From: Siphonodentalium dalli
Taxonomy: Eukaryota > Mollusca > Scaphopoda > Gadilida > Siphonodentaliidae
NCBI GenBank assembly: GCA_032622095.1
Contig: CP136062.1
Span: 198,225,887 to 198,289,886 of the forward strand
DNA length: 64,000 nucleotides
Reading direction: 5' to 3'
Shown here: positions 11,370 to 24,930 of the stretch, in pieces
How the letters are laid out: every line of letters starts with the position of its first letter
Numbering within the stretch: the first letter of the stretch is position 1
Notes under the pieces: model-generated
What the model was told of the DNA's origin: nothing
Databases searched by the model: none
The model's input: the letters and a program-made list of their open reading frames with translations, nothing else
Position numbers and translations under genes: made by a program

Positions 11370-12765
11370 TTATTATAACAAAAATCGCGATTTGACCTTG
11401 AATTGACCCGATTTCAAGGTCAATGTCACGTCGCACGGGCAAATGAATAGGCTTATGAGACACCCCATACGAAAGTATCCCTAGACACTAATTTTCATCG
11501 AAATCCCGTGATATTCGGGCGTTTGACCTTGATATGACCCTATTTCAAGGTCACGTCGCACGTGCAAATGAATAGGCCTATGTCACTCCCCGGCCGAAAG
11601 TATCCCCACATACCAAGTTTCATCGAAATCCCGTGATATTCGGGCGTTTGACCTTGAAATGACCCTATTTCAAGGTCAAGGTCACGTCGCACGGACAAAT
11701 TAATATGCCTATGCCAGTCCCCGGCCGAAAATATCCCCACATACCAAGTAGCAGGTGGACCCGACTTCGTCCGGGCTGTTTCCCCTCTGCTTTTCGGCGA
11801 ATTGCGCGATTTTACCTTGAATTGTCCATTTTGAAGGCCAAGGTCAGGTGCGGTAACGATTTGACCCGTCCAAAACACTGCCCGGACAAAAGTACCCGTC
11901 GAAATCCATCCGGTTTTACCCGATTTGACCTCGAATTGATCATTTTGAAGGTCAAGGTCAGGTCGAGTTCACGATTTGACCCGTCCAAAAAACTCAGTGG
12001 ACAAAAGTAACCCTATGTATCAAATTTCGTGGAAATCCCATCAAAATTCGCGATTTGACCTTGAATTGGCACGATTTCAAGGTCAATGTCACGACGCACG
12101 GGCAAATGAATAGGCTTATGAGACTCCACATACGAAAGTATCCCTAGACACTAATTTTCATCGAAATCCCGTGATATTCGGGCGTTTGACCTTGAAATGA
12201 CCCGATTTCAAGGTCAAAGTCACGTCGCACGGGCAAATTAATAAGCCAATGCCACTCCCCGGTCGAAAGTAACCCCACATACCAGGTTTCATCGAAATTC
12301 CGTGATATTCGTGCGTTTGACCTTGAAATGACCCGATTTCAAGGCAAGGCCACGTCGCACGGGCAAATTAATAGGCATATGCCACTCCCCGGCCGAAGGT
12401 AACCCCACATACCAAGTTTCATCGAAATTCCGTGATATTCGTGCGTTTGACCTTGAAATGACCCGATTTCAAGGCAATGCCACGTCGCACGGGCAAATTA
12501 ATAGGCATATGCCACTCCCCGGCCGAAAGTACCCCCACATACCAAGTTTCATCGAAATCCCGTGATTTTCGGGCGTTTGAACTTGAAATGACCCGATTTC
12601 AAGGTCAAGGTCACGTCACACGGACAAATTAATATGCCTATGTCAGTCCCCGGCCGAAAATACCCCCACATACCAAGTTTCATCGAAATCGGCTAGGCCG
12701 TATTCGAGTCCATCGCGATCACACAGACACACACACACACAAACAGATCTTCCAAAATATATAAT
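11370..12765 (+). mobile_element. HINE-3 array: ~122-bp units with TCAAGGTCA motifs
   Basis: About ten units carry TTTGACCTTGAAATGACCCG, TTTCAAGGTCAAGGTCACG, TCGCACGGGCAAAT and AGTTTCATCGAAATCCCGTG. The 3' end has an ACACACACACAC tail and GATCTTCCAAAATATATA, and the next element (GACTAGCAGG) starts immediately. TGACCTTGA/TCAAGGTCA is the monomeric site of ERR/NR5A-type nuclear receptors. Function is not shown. Confidence 0.8.
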
Positions 12766-12769
12766 AGAC

Positions 12770-13788
12770 TAGCAGGTTAGCCCGCCACTGGCGGCAATAG
12801 TCAGAAACATGACAATTTTTAAGTTTTAATTAATTTTTTTAATTAATTTAATTTTTTGTTTTTCAATGAGTTAATTTTTTTTTTTGTGTGTTTAAATTTT
12901 ACCCGATGTTTTGGTTTTTCAATGAGTTAATTGTGCCTTTTTAATTTTGTTTTTCAATTTTACCCGATTTTTTTTTGTTTTTCAATGAACCCGTCCATGA
13001 CACTTCCCGTATTTAGCAAGTTTGAGCTCAATCGGTTCGAGTCTATAAAGGACACACACATATATATGACACTTCCCGTAGGTAGCAAGTTTGAGCTCAA
13101 TCGGCATTCCCTGGAATTTCCCAGTCAATATTTAGCAAGTTTGAGCTCAATCGGTTCGAGTCTATAAAGGACATACTCATATATATGACACTTCCCGTAG
13201 GTAGCAAGATTGAGCTCAATCGGCATTCCCTGGAATTTCCCAGTCACCAACGCGGCGTAATTTTGGTACATATATAGAGACCCGGTAAAGATGTCTTATA
13301 AGCCGACATTGCCGTGGGGGATGCCCGTTCCTGCACGCGTTTTCGATTCTATGAAGTACCCACATATATACACACATAATCGGTTCGAGTCTATAAAGGA
13401 CACACACATATATATGACACTTCCCGTAGGTAGCAAGTTTGAGCTCAATCGGCATTCCCTGGAATTTCCCAGTAAATATTTAGCTAGTTTGAGCTCAATC
13501 GGTTCGAGTCTATAAAGGACACTCATATATATGACAATTCCCGTAGGTAGCAAGTTTGAGCTCAATCGGCATTCCATGGAATTTCCCAGTCACCAACGCG
13601 GCGTAATTTTGGTACATATATAGAGACCAATTGTCCATCGGCTGTCATGTGTAGTAAAGATGTCTTATAAGCCGACATTGCCGTGGGGATGCCCGTTCCT
13701 ACACGCGTTTTCGATTCTATGAAGTACCCACATATATACACACACATATATATATATATATATACGGAAGTCTCAAATTATATAGTAG
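12770..13788 (+). mobile_element. HINE-4 element, two ~365-bp repeats
   Basis: It starts CTAGCAGGTTAGCCCGCC (short imperfect palindrome with CCACTGGCGG). Then come T-rich sequence and repeated ATGACACTTCCCGTAGGTAG / AAGTTTGAGCTCAATCGG units, two copies of CCAACGCGGCGTAATTTTGG at about 13247 and 13592, an ACACACATATATAT tail and GAAGTCTCAAATTATATA. Confidence 0.7.
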
Positions 13789-14330
13789 ACTAGCCGATGA
13801 GCCCGACGTTGTCCGGGCTAGTCTAAATCCAAATTTCAAGTCGATAGCTCTACCCAGCCCGACGTTGTCCGGGCTATTCAAAAACCAAATTTCAAGTCGA
13901 TAGCTCTACCCGTTTCCGAGATCTGGTCTGCGCATGCGCGAAGCTGGCGTCGCACGGGCTCGGCGACCCGATAAAATTCGTATCCGGGGCAAGATACATT
14001 CACATACCAAATTTCAAGTCGATAGCTCCACCCGTTTCAGAGATCTCGTCTGCGCATGCGCGAAGCTGGCGTCACACGGGCTCGGTTCAAAAACCAAATT
14101 TCAAGTCGATAGCTCCACCCGTTTCCGAGATCTCGTCTGCGCATGCGCGAAGCTGGCGTCGCACGGGCTCGCCAATACGACAACGTCCATCGCCTGGTCA
14201 AACTACACACACGTACCAAGTTTGGTCCCGATCGGTCGAGAATCGTAGATTTGTATAAATGACAAACATACAGACAAACATACAGACATACAGACAAACA
14301 GACAGAGGTCTTCAAAATATATATGAGACT
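13789..14330 (+). mobile_element. HINE-1 copy with GC-rich start palindrome
   Basis: It starts ACTAGCCGATGAGCCCGACG then TTGTCCGGGCTA (imperfect palindrome AGCCCG/CGGGCT). Units contain CAAATTTCAAGTCGATAGCT, CTGCGCATGCGCGAAGC and GGGGCAAGATACATTCACAT. A CCTGGTCAAACTACACACAC / CGATCGGTCGAGAATCGTAG 3' domain, an ACAGACAAACA tail and GGTCTTCAAAATATATATGA follow. Further copies run through 14.33-29.58 kb. Confidence 0.85.
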
Positions 14331-14479
14331 AGCCGATGAGCCCGACGTTGTCCGGGCTATTCAAAAACCAAATTTCAAGTCGATAGCTCTACCCGTTTCC
14401 GAGATCTGGTCTGCGCATGCGCGAAGCTGGCGTCGCACGGTCTCGGCGACCCGATAAAATTCGTATCCGGGGCAAGATA

Positions 14480-16229
14480 CATTCACATACCAAATTTCAA
14501 GTCGATAGCTCCACCCGTTTCCGAGATCTCGTCTGCGCATGCGCGAAGCGGGCGCCGCACGGGCTCGCCAAAACGACAACGTCCATCGCCTGGTCAAACT
14601 ACACACACGTACCAAGTTTGGTCCCGATCGGTCGAGAATCGTAGATTTGTATAAATGACAAACATACAGACAAACATACAGACATACAGACAAACAGAAG
14701 GAGGTCTTCAAAACATATATGAGACTAGCCGATGAGCCCGACGTTGTCCGGGCTATTCAAAAACCAAATTTCAAGTCGATAGCTCTACCCGTTTTCGAGA
14801 TCTGGTCTGCGCATGCGCGAAGCTGGCGTCGCACGGTCTCGGCGACCCGATAAAATTCGTATCCGGGGCAAGATACATTCACATACCAAATTTCAAGTCG
14901 ATAGCTCCACCCGTTCACAATCATATCATTGAGGTCCGGAGGGTGTGGGCTATCTCTCGAATACACGGAGTTCTCAAAATATATAGAAGAGAAGAGATAG
15001 ATTGGCAGATTCCAGTAGCTTTATAACGGTATATCTGGGGAGAAATCTGATGCTATATTCGTGATTATCTGGGATGATTTCGGTATATACCGAATACTGT
15101 AAAAACAAAGCGCGCCATCCGTGCTCGCAGGGAATACATTTCGAGCGATAACGTTTGCGTAAATACGAAATTGTGAGTGTTGGTTTGTAACCGGGATTTC
15201 TGAGAAGCATTATGCCTACAACTACCCCCCACCCCAAGCCCTGACCTAAGTGTCATACATACTATAACAATGATGTTGTAAGAGCTTCAATAAATCTCCC
15301 CGCATAGGCAAGCACTCAATGTTCCCGTATAACTGTGCAGATGCTAATAACGTTGAATGGGAAACAGACGCTCTTTATAGAGATGCGTCAAAATCAAACG
15401 CTCATTACATAATCACTTGATTAACCCACGCCGTGCCTTTGCGGTGATTTGAGATTGGAGAACGGGTGCTCTGAGCTTCTCTAAACCGCGACCACGGTCG
15501 TGTCGGTGTGATTTGACACTTACATAGGAAGTTTGAGCTCAATCTTTACACGCGTTTTGGATTCTATGAAGTACCCACACACACACACACACACACATAT
15601 ATATACGGAGTTCTGAAAATATATAGTATAGATAGATTGGCAGATTCCAGTAGCTTTATAACGGTATATCTGAGGAGAAATCTGATGCTATATTCGTGAT
15701 TATCTGGGATGATTTCGGTATATACCAAAGGTATATACTGTGAAAACAAAGCGCGCCATCCGTGCTCGCAGGGAATAAATTTCGAGCGATAACGTTTGCG
15801 TAAATACGAAATTGTGAGTGTTGGTTTGTAACCGGGATTTCTGAGAAGCATTATGCCTACAACTACCCCCCCCCCCTAAGCCCTGACCTAAGTGTCATAC
15901 ACACTATAACAATGATGTTGTAAGAGCTCCAATAAATCTCCCAGCATAGGCAAGCACTCAATGTTCCCGTATAACTGTGCAGATGCTAATAACGTTGAAT
16001 GGGAAACAGACGCTCTTTATAGAGATGAGTCAAAAACAAACGCTCATTAAATAATCACTTGATTAACCCACGCCGTGCCTTTGCGGTGATTTGAGATTGG
16101 AGAACGGGTGCTCTGAGCTTCTCTAAACCGCGACCACGGTCGTGTCGGTGGGATTTGACACTTACATAGGAAGTTTGAGCTCAATCTTTACACGCGTTTT
16201 GTATTCTATGAAGTACCCCCCCCCCCCCC

Positions 16230-16261
<32 letters not shown>

Positions 16262-18841
16262 CGGAGTTCTCAAAATATATAGTATAGATTGGCAGATTCC
16301 AGTAGCTTTATAACGGTATATCTGGGGAGAAATCTGATGCTATATTCGTGATTATCTGGGATGATTTCGGTATATACTGTAAAAACAAAGCGCGCCATCC
16401 GTGCTCGCAGGGATGGCGTTTCGAGCAATAACGTTTGCGTAAATACGAAATTGTGAGTGTTGGTTTGTAACCGGGATTTCTGAGAAGCATTAAGCCTATA
16501 ACTACCCCCCCCCCCCCTAAGCCCTGACCTAAGTGTCATACATACTATAACAATGATGTTGTAAGAGCTCCAATAAATCTCCCCGCATAGGCAAGCACTC
16601 AATGTTCCCGTATAACTGTGCAGATGCTAATAACGTTGAATGGGAAACAGACGCTCTTTGTAGAGATGCGTCAAAAACAAACGCTCATTAAATAATCACT
16701 TGATTAACCCACGCCGTGCCTTTGCGGTGATTTGAGATTGGAGAACGGGTGCTCTGAGCTTCTCTAAACCGCGACCACGGTCGTGTCGGTGGTATTTGAC
16801 ACTTACATAGGAAGTTTGAGCTCAATCTTTACACGCGTTTTGGATTCTATGAAGTACCCCCCCCCCCCCACACACACACACACATATATATATACGGAGT
16901 TCTCAAAATATATAGTATACTAGCCGATGAACCCGACGTTGTCCGGGCTATTCAAAAACCAAATTTCAAGTCGATAGCTCTACCCAGCCCGAAATTTCAA
17001 GTCGATAGCTCTACCCGTTTCCAAGATCTGGTCTGCGCATGCGCGAAGCTGGCGTCGCACGGGCTCGGCGACCCCATACAATTCGTATCCGGGGCAAGAT
17101 ACATTCACATACCAAATTTCAAGTCGATAGCTCCACCCGTTTCCGAGATCTCGTCTGCGCATGCGCGAAGCGGGCGCCGCACGGGCTCGCCAAAACGACA
17201 ACGTCCATCGCCTGGTCAAACTACACACACGTACCAAGTTTGGTCCCGATCGGTCGAGAATCGTAGATTTGTATAAATGACAAACATACAGACAAACATA
17301 CAGACATACAGACAAACAGAAGGAGGTCTTCAAAATATATATGAGACTAGCCGATGAGCCCGACGTTGTCCGGGCTATTCAAAAACCAAATTTCAAGTCG
17401 ATAGCTCTACCCGTTTTCGAGATCTGGTCTGCGCATGCGCGAAGCTGGCGTCGCACGGTCTCGGCGACCCGATAAAATTCGTAACCGGGGCAAGATACAT
17501 TCACATACCAAATTTCAAGTCGATAGCTCCACCCGTTCACAATCATATCATTGAGGTCCGGAGGGTGTGGGCTATCTCTCGAATACACGGAGTTCTCAAA
17601 ATATATAGAAGAGAAGAGATAGATTGGCAGATTCCAGTAGCTTTATAACGGTATATCTGGGGAGAAATCTGATGCTATATTCGTGATTATCTGGGATGAT
17701 TTCGGTATATACCGAATACTGTAAAAACAAAGCGCGCCATCCGTGCTCGCAGGGAATACATTTCGAGCGATAACGTTTGCGTAAATACGAAATTGTGAGT
17801 GTTGGTTAGTAACCGGGATTTCTGAGAAGCATTATGCCTACAACTACCCCCCACCCCAAGCCCTGACCTAAGTGTCATACATACTATAACAATGATGTTG
17901 TAAGAGCTTCAATAAATCTCCCCGCATAGGCAAGCACTCAATGTTCCCGTATAACTGTGCAGATGCTAATAACGTTGAATGGGAAACCGACGCTCTTTAT
18001 AGAGATGCGTCAAAATCAAACGCTCATTAAATAATCACTTGATTAACCCACGCCGTGCCTTTGCTGTGATTTGAGATTGGAGAACGGGTGCTCTGAGCTT
18101 CTCTAAACCGCGACCACGGTCGTGTCGGTGTGATTTGACACTTACATAGGAAGTTTGAGCTCAATCTTTACACGCGTTTTGGATTCTATGAAGTACCCAC
18201 ACACACACACACACACACATATATATACGGAGTTCTGAAAATATATAGTATAGATAGATTGGCAGATTCCAGTAGCTTTATAACGGTATATCTGAGGAGA
18301 AATCTGATGCTATATTCGTGATTATCTGGGATGATTTCGGTATATACCAAAGGTATATACTGTGAAAACAAAGCGCGCCATCCGTGCTCGCAGGGAATAA
18401 ATTTCGAGCGATAACGTTTGCGTAAATACGAAATTGTGAGTGTTGGTTTGTAACCGGGATTTCTGAGAAGCATTATGCCTACAACTACCCCCCCCTAAGC
18501 CCTGACCTAAGTGTCATACACACTATAACAATGATGTTGTAAGAGCTCCAATAAATCTCCCAGCATAGGCAAGCACTCAATGTTCCCGTATAACTGTGCA
18601 GATGCTAATAACGTTGAATGGGAAACAGACGCTCTTTATAGAGATGAGTCAAAAACAAACGCTCATTAAATAATCACTTGATTAACCCACGCCGTGCCTT
18701 TGCGGTGATTTGAGATTGGAGAACGGGTGCTCTGAGCTTCTCTAAACCGCGACCACGGTCGTGTCGGTGGGATTTGACACTTACATAGGAAGTTTGAGCT
18801 CAATCTTTACACGCGTTTTGTATTCTATGAAGTACCCCCCC

Positions 18842-18875
<34 letters not shown>

Positions 18876-19715
18876 CGGAGTTCTCAAAATATATAGTATA
18901 GATTGGCAGATTCCAGTAGCTTTATAACGGTATATCTGGGGAGAAATCTGATGCTATATTCGTGATTATCTGGGATGATTTCGGTATATACTGTAAAAAC
19001 AAAGCGCGCCATCCGTGCTCGCAGGGATGGCGTTTCGAGCAATAACGTTTGCGTAAATACGAAATTGTGAGTGTTGGTTTGTAACCGGGATTTCTGAGAA
19101 GCATTAAGCCTATAACTACCCCCCCTAAGCCCTGACCTAAGTGTCATACATACTATAACAATGATGTTGTAAGAGCTCCAATAAATCTCCCCGCATAGGC
19201 AAGCACTCAATGTTCCCGTATAACTGTGCAGATGCTAATAACGTTGAATGGGAAACAGACGCTCTTTATAGAGATGCGTCAAAAACAAACGCTCATTAAA
19301 TAATCACTTGATTAACACACGCCGTGCCTTTGCGGTGATTTGAGATTGGAGAACGGGTGCTCTGAGCTTCTCTAAACCGCGACCACGGTCGTGTCGGTGG
19401 TATTTGACACTTACATAGGAAGTTTGAGCTCAATCTTTACACGCGTTTTGGATTCTATGAAGTACCCCCCCCCCCCCCACACACACACACATATATATAT
19501 ACGGAGTTCTCAAAATATATAGTATACTAGCCGATGAGCCCGACGTTGTCCGGGCTATTCAAAAACCAAATTTCAAGTCGATAGCTCTACCCAGCCCGAA
19601 ATTTCAAGTCGATAGCTCTACCCGTTTCCAAGATCTGGTCTGCGCATGCGCGAAGCTGGCGTCGCACGGGCTCGGCGACCCCATACAATTCGTATCCGGG
19701 GCAAGATACATTCAC
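14480..19715 (+). repeat. 2.6-kb tandem duplication
   Basis: Blocks at about 14480-17100 and 17100-19715 share the same order (HINE-1, HINE-2 x3, HINE-1) at an offset of 2607-2622 bp, with few substitutions. The main differences are poly-C and CA-repeat lengths. Confidence 0.88.
14996..16918 (+). mobile_element. Three consecutive HINE-2 copies
   Basis: Each ~630-bp copy starts AGATTGGCAGATTCCAGTAG, includes AAAGCGCGCCATCCGTGCTC, a poly-C run, ATAACGTTGAATGGGAAACA, ACCGCGACCACGGTCGTGTC and AAGTTTGAGCTCAATCTTTA, and ends in (CA)n(TA)n plus GGAGTTCTCAAAATATATAG. Starts are near 15000, 15633 and 16287. Eight more copies start near 17623, 18255, 18900, 21002, 22186, 22823, 24931 and 26341. Short shadow ORFs on both strands recur because the copies are similar. 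Confidence 0.9.
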
Positions 19716-22700
19716 ATACCAAATTTCAAGTCGATAGCTCCACCCGTTTCCGAGATCTCGTCTGCGCATGCGCGAAGCGGGCGCCGCACGGGCTCTGCGA
19801 CCCGATAAAATTCGTATCCGGGGCAAGATACATTCACATACCAAATTTCAAGTCGATAGCTCCACCCGTTTCCGAGATCTCGTCTGCGCATGCGCGAAGC
19901 GGGCGCCGCACGGGCTCGCCAATACGACAACGTCGACCGCCTGGTCAAACTACACACACGTACCAAGTTTGGTCCCGATCGGTCGAGAATCGTAGATTTG
20001 TATAAATAACAAACATACAAACATACAAACAAACAGACAGAGGTCTTCAAAATATCTATGAGACTAGCCGATGAGCCCGACGTTGTCCGGGCTATACAAA
20101 AACCAAATTTCAAGTCGATAGCTCTACCCGTTTCCGAGATCTGGTCTGCGCATGCGCGAAGCTGGCGTCGCACGGGCTCGGCGACCCGATAAAATTCGTA
20201 TCCGTGGCAAGATACATTCACATACCAAATTTCAAGTCGATAGCTCCACCCGTTTCCTAGATCTCGTCTGCGCATGCGCGAAGCTGGCGTCGCACGGGCT
20301 CGGCGACCCGTTAAAATTCGTATCCGGGGCAAGATACATTCACATACCAAATTTCAAGTCGATAGCTCCATCCGTTTCCGAGATCTCGTCTGCGCATGCG
20401 CGAAGCGGGCGCCGCACGGGCTCGCCAATACGACAACGTCCACCGCCTGGTCAAACTACACACACGCACCAAGTTTCGTCCCGATCGGTCGAGAATCGTA
20501 GATTTGTATTAATGACAAACATACAGACAAACATACAGACAGACAGACAGACAGAGGTTTTAAAAATATATATGAGACTAGCCGATGAGCCCGACGTTGT
20601 CCGGGCTATTCAAAAACCAAATTTCAAGTCGATAGCTATTCAAAAACCAAATTTCAAGTCGATAGCTCCACCCGTTTCCGATATCTGGTATGCGCATGCG
20701 CGAAGCTGGCGTCGCACGGGCTCGGCGACCCGATAAAATTCGTATCCGGGGCAAGATACATTCACATAGCAAATTTCAAGTCGATAGCTCCACCCGTTTC
20801 CGAGATCTCGTCTGCGCATGCGCGAAGCGGGCGTCGCACGGGCTCGCCAATACGACAACGTCCACCGCCTGGTCAAACTACACACACGCACCAAGTTTCG
20901 TCCCGATCGGTCGAGAATCGTAGATTTGTATTAATGACAAACATACAGACAAACATACAGACAGACAGACAGATGTCTTCAAAATATATATGAGATATAG
21001 ATAGATTGGCAGATTCCAGTAGCTTTATAACGGTATATCTGGGGAGAAATCTGATGCTATATTCGTGATTATCTGGGATTATTTCGGTATATATACTGTA
21101 AAAACAAAGCGCGCCATCCGTGCTCGCAGGGAATAAATTTCGAGCGATAACGTTTGCGTAAATACGAAATTGTGAGTGTTGGTTTGTAACCGGGATTTCT
21201 GAGAAGCATTATGCCTACAACTACCCCCCACCCCAAGCCCTGACCTAAGTGTCATACATACTATAACAATGATGTTGCAAGAGCTTCAATAAATCTCCCC
21301 GCATAGGCAAGCACTCAATGTTCCCGTATAACTGTGCAGATGCTAATAACGTTGAATGGGAAACAGACGCTCTTTATAGAGATGCGTCAAAATCAAACGC
21401 TCATTAAATAATCACTTGATTAACCCACGCCGTGCCTTTGCGGTGATTTGAGATTGGAGAACGGGTGCTCTGAGCTTCTCTAAACCGCGACCACGGTCGT
21501 GTCGGTGTGATTTGACACTTACATAGGAAGTTTGAGCTCAATCTTTACACGCGTTTTGGATTCTATGAAGTACCCACACACACACACACATATATATACG
21601 GAGTTCTCAAAATATATAGTACTAGCCGATGAGCCCGACGTTGTCCGGGCTATTCAAAAACCAAATTTCAAGTCGATAGCTCTACCCAGCCCGACGTTGA
21701 CCGGGCTATTCAAAAACCAAATTTCAAGTCGATAGCTCTACTCGTTTCCGAGATCTGGTCTGCGCATGCGCGAAGCTGGCGTCGCACGGGCTCGGCGACC
21801 CGATAAAATATGTATCCGGGGCAAGATACATTCACATAGCAAATTTCAAGTCGATAGCTCCACCCGTTTCCGAGATCTCGTCTGCGCATGCGCGAAGCGG
21901 GCGCCGCACGGGCTCGGCGACCCGATAAAATATGTATCCGGGGCAAGATACATTCACATAGCAAATTTCAAGTCGATAGCTCCACCCGTTTCCGAGATCT
22001 CGTCTGCGCATGCGCGAAGCGGGCGCCGCACGGGCTCGCCAATACGACAACGACGACCGCCTGGTCAAACTACACACACGTACCAAGTTTAGTCCCGATC
22101 GGTCGAGAATCGTAGATTTGTATTAATGACAGACAGACAGACAGACAAACATACAGACAGAGGTCTTCAAAATATATATGAGATAGATAGGCAGATTCCA
22201 GTAGCTTTATAACGGTATATCTGGGGAGAAATCTGATGCTATATTCGTGATTATCTGGGATGATTTCGGTATATACCAAAGGTATATACTGTAAAAACAA
22301 AGCGCGCCATCCGTGCTCGCAGGGAATAAATTTCGAGCGATAACGTTTGCGTAAATACGAAATTGTGAGTGTTGGTTTGTAACCGGGATTTCTGAGAAGC
22401 ATTATGCCTACAACTACCCCCCCTAAGCCCTGACCTAAGTGTCATACATACTATAACAATGATGTTGTAAGAGCTCCAATAAATCTCCCCGCATAGGCAA
22501 GCACTCAATGTTCCCGTATAACTGTGCAGATGCTAATAACGTTGAATGGGAAACAGACGCTCTTTATAGAGATGAGTCAAAAACAAACGCTCATTAAATA
22601 ATCACTTGATTAACCCACGCCGTGCCTTTGCGGTGATTTGAGATTGGAGAACGGGTGCTCTGAGCTTTACTAAACCGCGACCACGGTCGTGTCGGTGGGA

Positions 22701-22764
22701 TTTGACACTTACATAGGAAGTTTGAGCTCAATCTTTACACGCGTTTTGGATTCTATGAAGTACC

Positions 22765-22796
<32 letters not shown>

Positions 22797-24930
22797 CGGA
22801 GTTCTCAAAATATATAGTATAGATTGGCAGATTCCAGTAGCTTTATAACGGTATATCTGGGGAGAAATCTGATGCTATATTCGTGATTATCTGGGATGAT
22901 TTCGGTATATACTGTAAAAACAAAGCGCGCCATCCGTGCTCGCAGGGAATATATTTCGAGCAATAACGTTTGCGTAAATACGAAATTGTGAGTGTTGGTT
23001 TGTAACCGGGATTTCTGAGAAGCATTAAGCCTATAACTACCCCCCCCCCATAAGCCCTGACCTAAGTGTCATACATACTATAACAATGATGTTGTAAGAG
23101 CTCCAATAAATCTCCCCGCATAGGCAAGCACTCAATGTTCCCGTATAACTGTGCAGATGCTAATAACGTTGAATGGGAAACAGACGCTCTTTATAGAGAT
23201 GCGTCAAAAACAAACGCTCATTAAATAATCACTTGATTAACCCACGCCGTGCCTTTGCGGTGATTTGAGATTGGAGAACGGGTGCTCTGAGCTTCTCTAA
23301 ACCGCGACCACGGTCGTGTCGGTGGTATTTGACACTTACATAGGAAGTTTGAGCTCAATCTTTACACGCGTTTTGGATTCTATGAAGTACCCCCCCCCCC
23401 CCACACACACACACATATATATATACGGAGTTCTCAAAATATATAGTATACTAGCCGATGAGCCCGACGTTGTCCGGGCTATTCAAAAACCAAATTTCAA
23501 GTCGATAGCTCTACCCAGCCCGAAATTTCAAGTCGATAGCTCTACCCGTTTCCAAGATCTGGTCTGCGCATGCGCGAAGCTGGCGTCGCACGGGCTCGGC
23601 GACCCCATACAATTCGTATCCGGGGCAAGATACATTCACATACCAAATTTCAAGTCGATAGCTACACCCGTTTCCGAGATCTCGTCTGCGCATGCGCGAA
23701 GCGGGCGCCGCACGGGCTCGGCGACCCGATAAAATTCGTATCCGGGGCAAGATACATTCACATACCAAATTTCAAGTCGATAGCTCCACCCGTTTCCGAG
23801 ATCTCGTCTGCGCATGCGCGAAACGGGCGCCGCACGGGCTCGCCAATACGACAACGTCGACCGCCTGGTCAAACTACACACACGTACCAAGTTTGGTCCC
23901 GATCGGTCGAGAATCGTAGATTTGTATAAATAACAAACATACAAACATACAAACAAACAGACAGGGGTCTTCAAAATATCTATGAGACTAGCCGATGAGC
24001 CCGACGTTGTCCGGGCTATTCAAAAACCAAATTTCAAGTCGATAGCTCTACCCGTTTCCGAGATCTGGTCTGCGCATGCGCGAAGCTGGCGTCGCACGGG
24101 CTCGGCGACCCGATAAAATTCGTATCCGTGGCAAGATACATTCACATACCAAATTTCAAGTCGATAGCTCCACCCGTTTCCTAGATCTCGTCTGCGCATG
24201 CGCGAAGCTGGCGTCGCACGGGCTCGGCGACCCGATAAAATTCGTATCCGGGGCAAGATACATTCACATACCAAATTTCAAGTCGATAGCTCCATCCGTT
24301 TCCGAGATCTCGTCTGCGCATGCGCGAATCGGGCGCCGCACGGGCTCGCCAATACGACAACGTCCACCGCCTGGTCAAACTACACACACGCACCAAGTTT
24401 CGTCCCGATCGGTCGAGAATCGTAGATTTGTATTAATGACAAACATACAGACAAACATACAGACAGACAGACAGACAGAGGTTTTAAAAATATATATGAG
24501 ACTAGCCGATGAGCCCGACGTTGTCCGGGCTATTCAAAAACCAAATTTCAAGTCGATAGCTATTCAAAAACCAAATTTCAAGTTGATAGCTCCACCCGTT
24601 GCCGATATCTGGTATGCGCATGCGCGAAGCTGGCGTCGCACGGGCTCGGCGACCCGATAAAATTCGTATCCGGGGCAAGATACATTCACATAGCAAATTT
24701 CAAGTCGATAGCTCCACCCGTTTCCGAGATCTCGTCTGCGCATGCGCGAAGCGGGCGCCGCACGGGCTCGCCAATACGACAACGTCCACCGCCTGGTCAA
24801 ACTACACACACGCACCAAGTTTCGTCCCGATCGGTCGAGAATCGTAGATTTGTATTAATGACAAACATACAGACAAACATACAGACAGACAGACAGACAG
24901 ATGTCTTCAAAATATATATGAGATATAGAT
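18255..24930 (+). repeat. 3.9-kb-offset segmental duplication
   Basis: 18.26-20.99 kb and 22.19-24.93 kb correspond at an offset of about 3924 bp, including shared idiosyncrasies such as GCGACCCCATACAATTCG and the split CGATAGCTATTCAAAAACC. Confidence 0.85.

Noticed and set aside
13380-13520. GGTTCGAGTCT in HINE-4 as a tRNA B box (SINE head)
   Set aside because: No A box at the right distance and no cloverleaf can be drawn. The element ends like the other HINEs, not like a SINE.
19712-20350. 212-codon minus-strand open frame and many 75-194-codon frames from 13.9 to 29.5 kb (repeated MREAGVARARRPDKIRIRG, YVNVSCPGYEFYRVAE)
   Set aside because: They are by-products of stop-poor 122-bp HINE-1 units. 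All frames on both strands read similarly, 122 is not a multiple of three, and they run into microsatellites.
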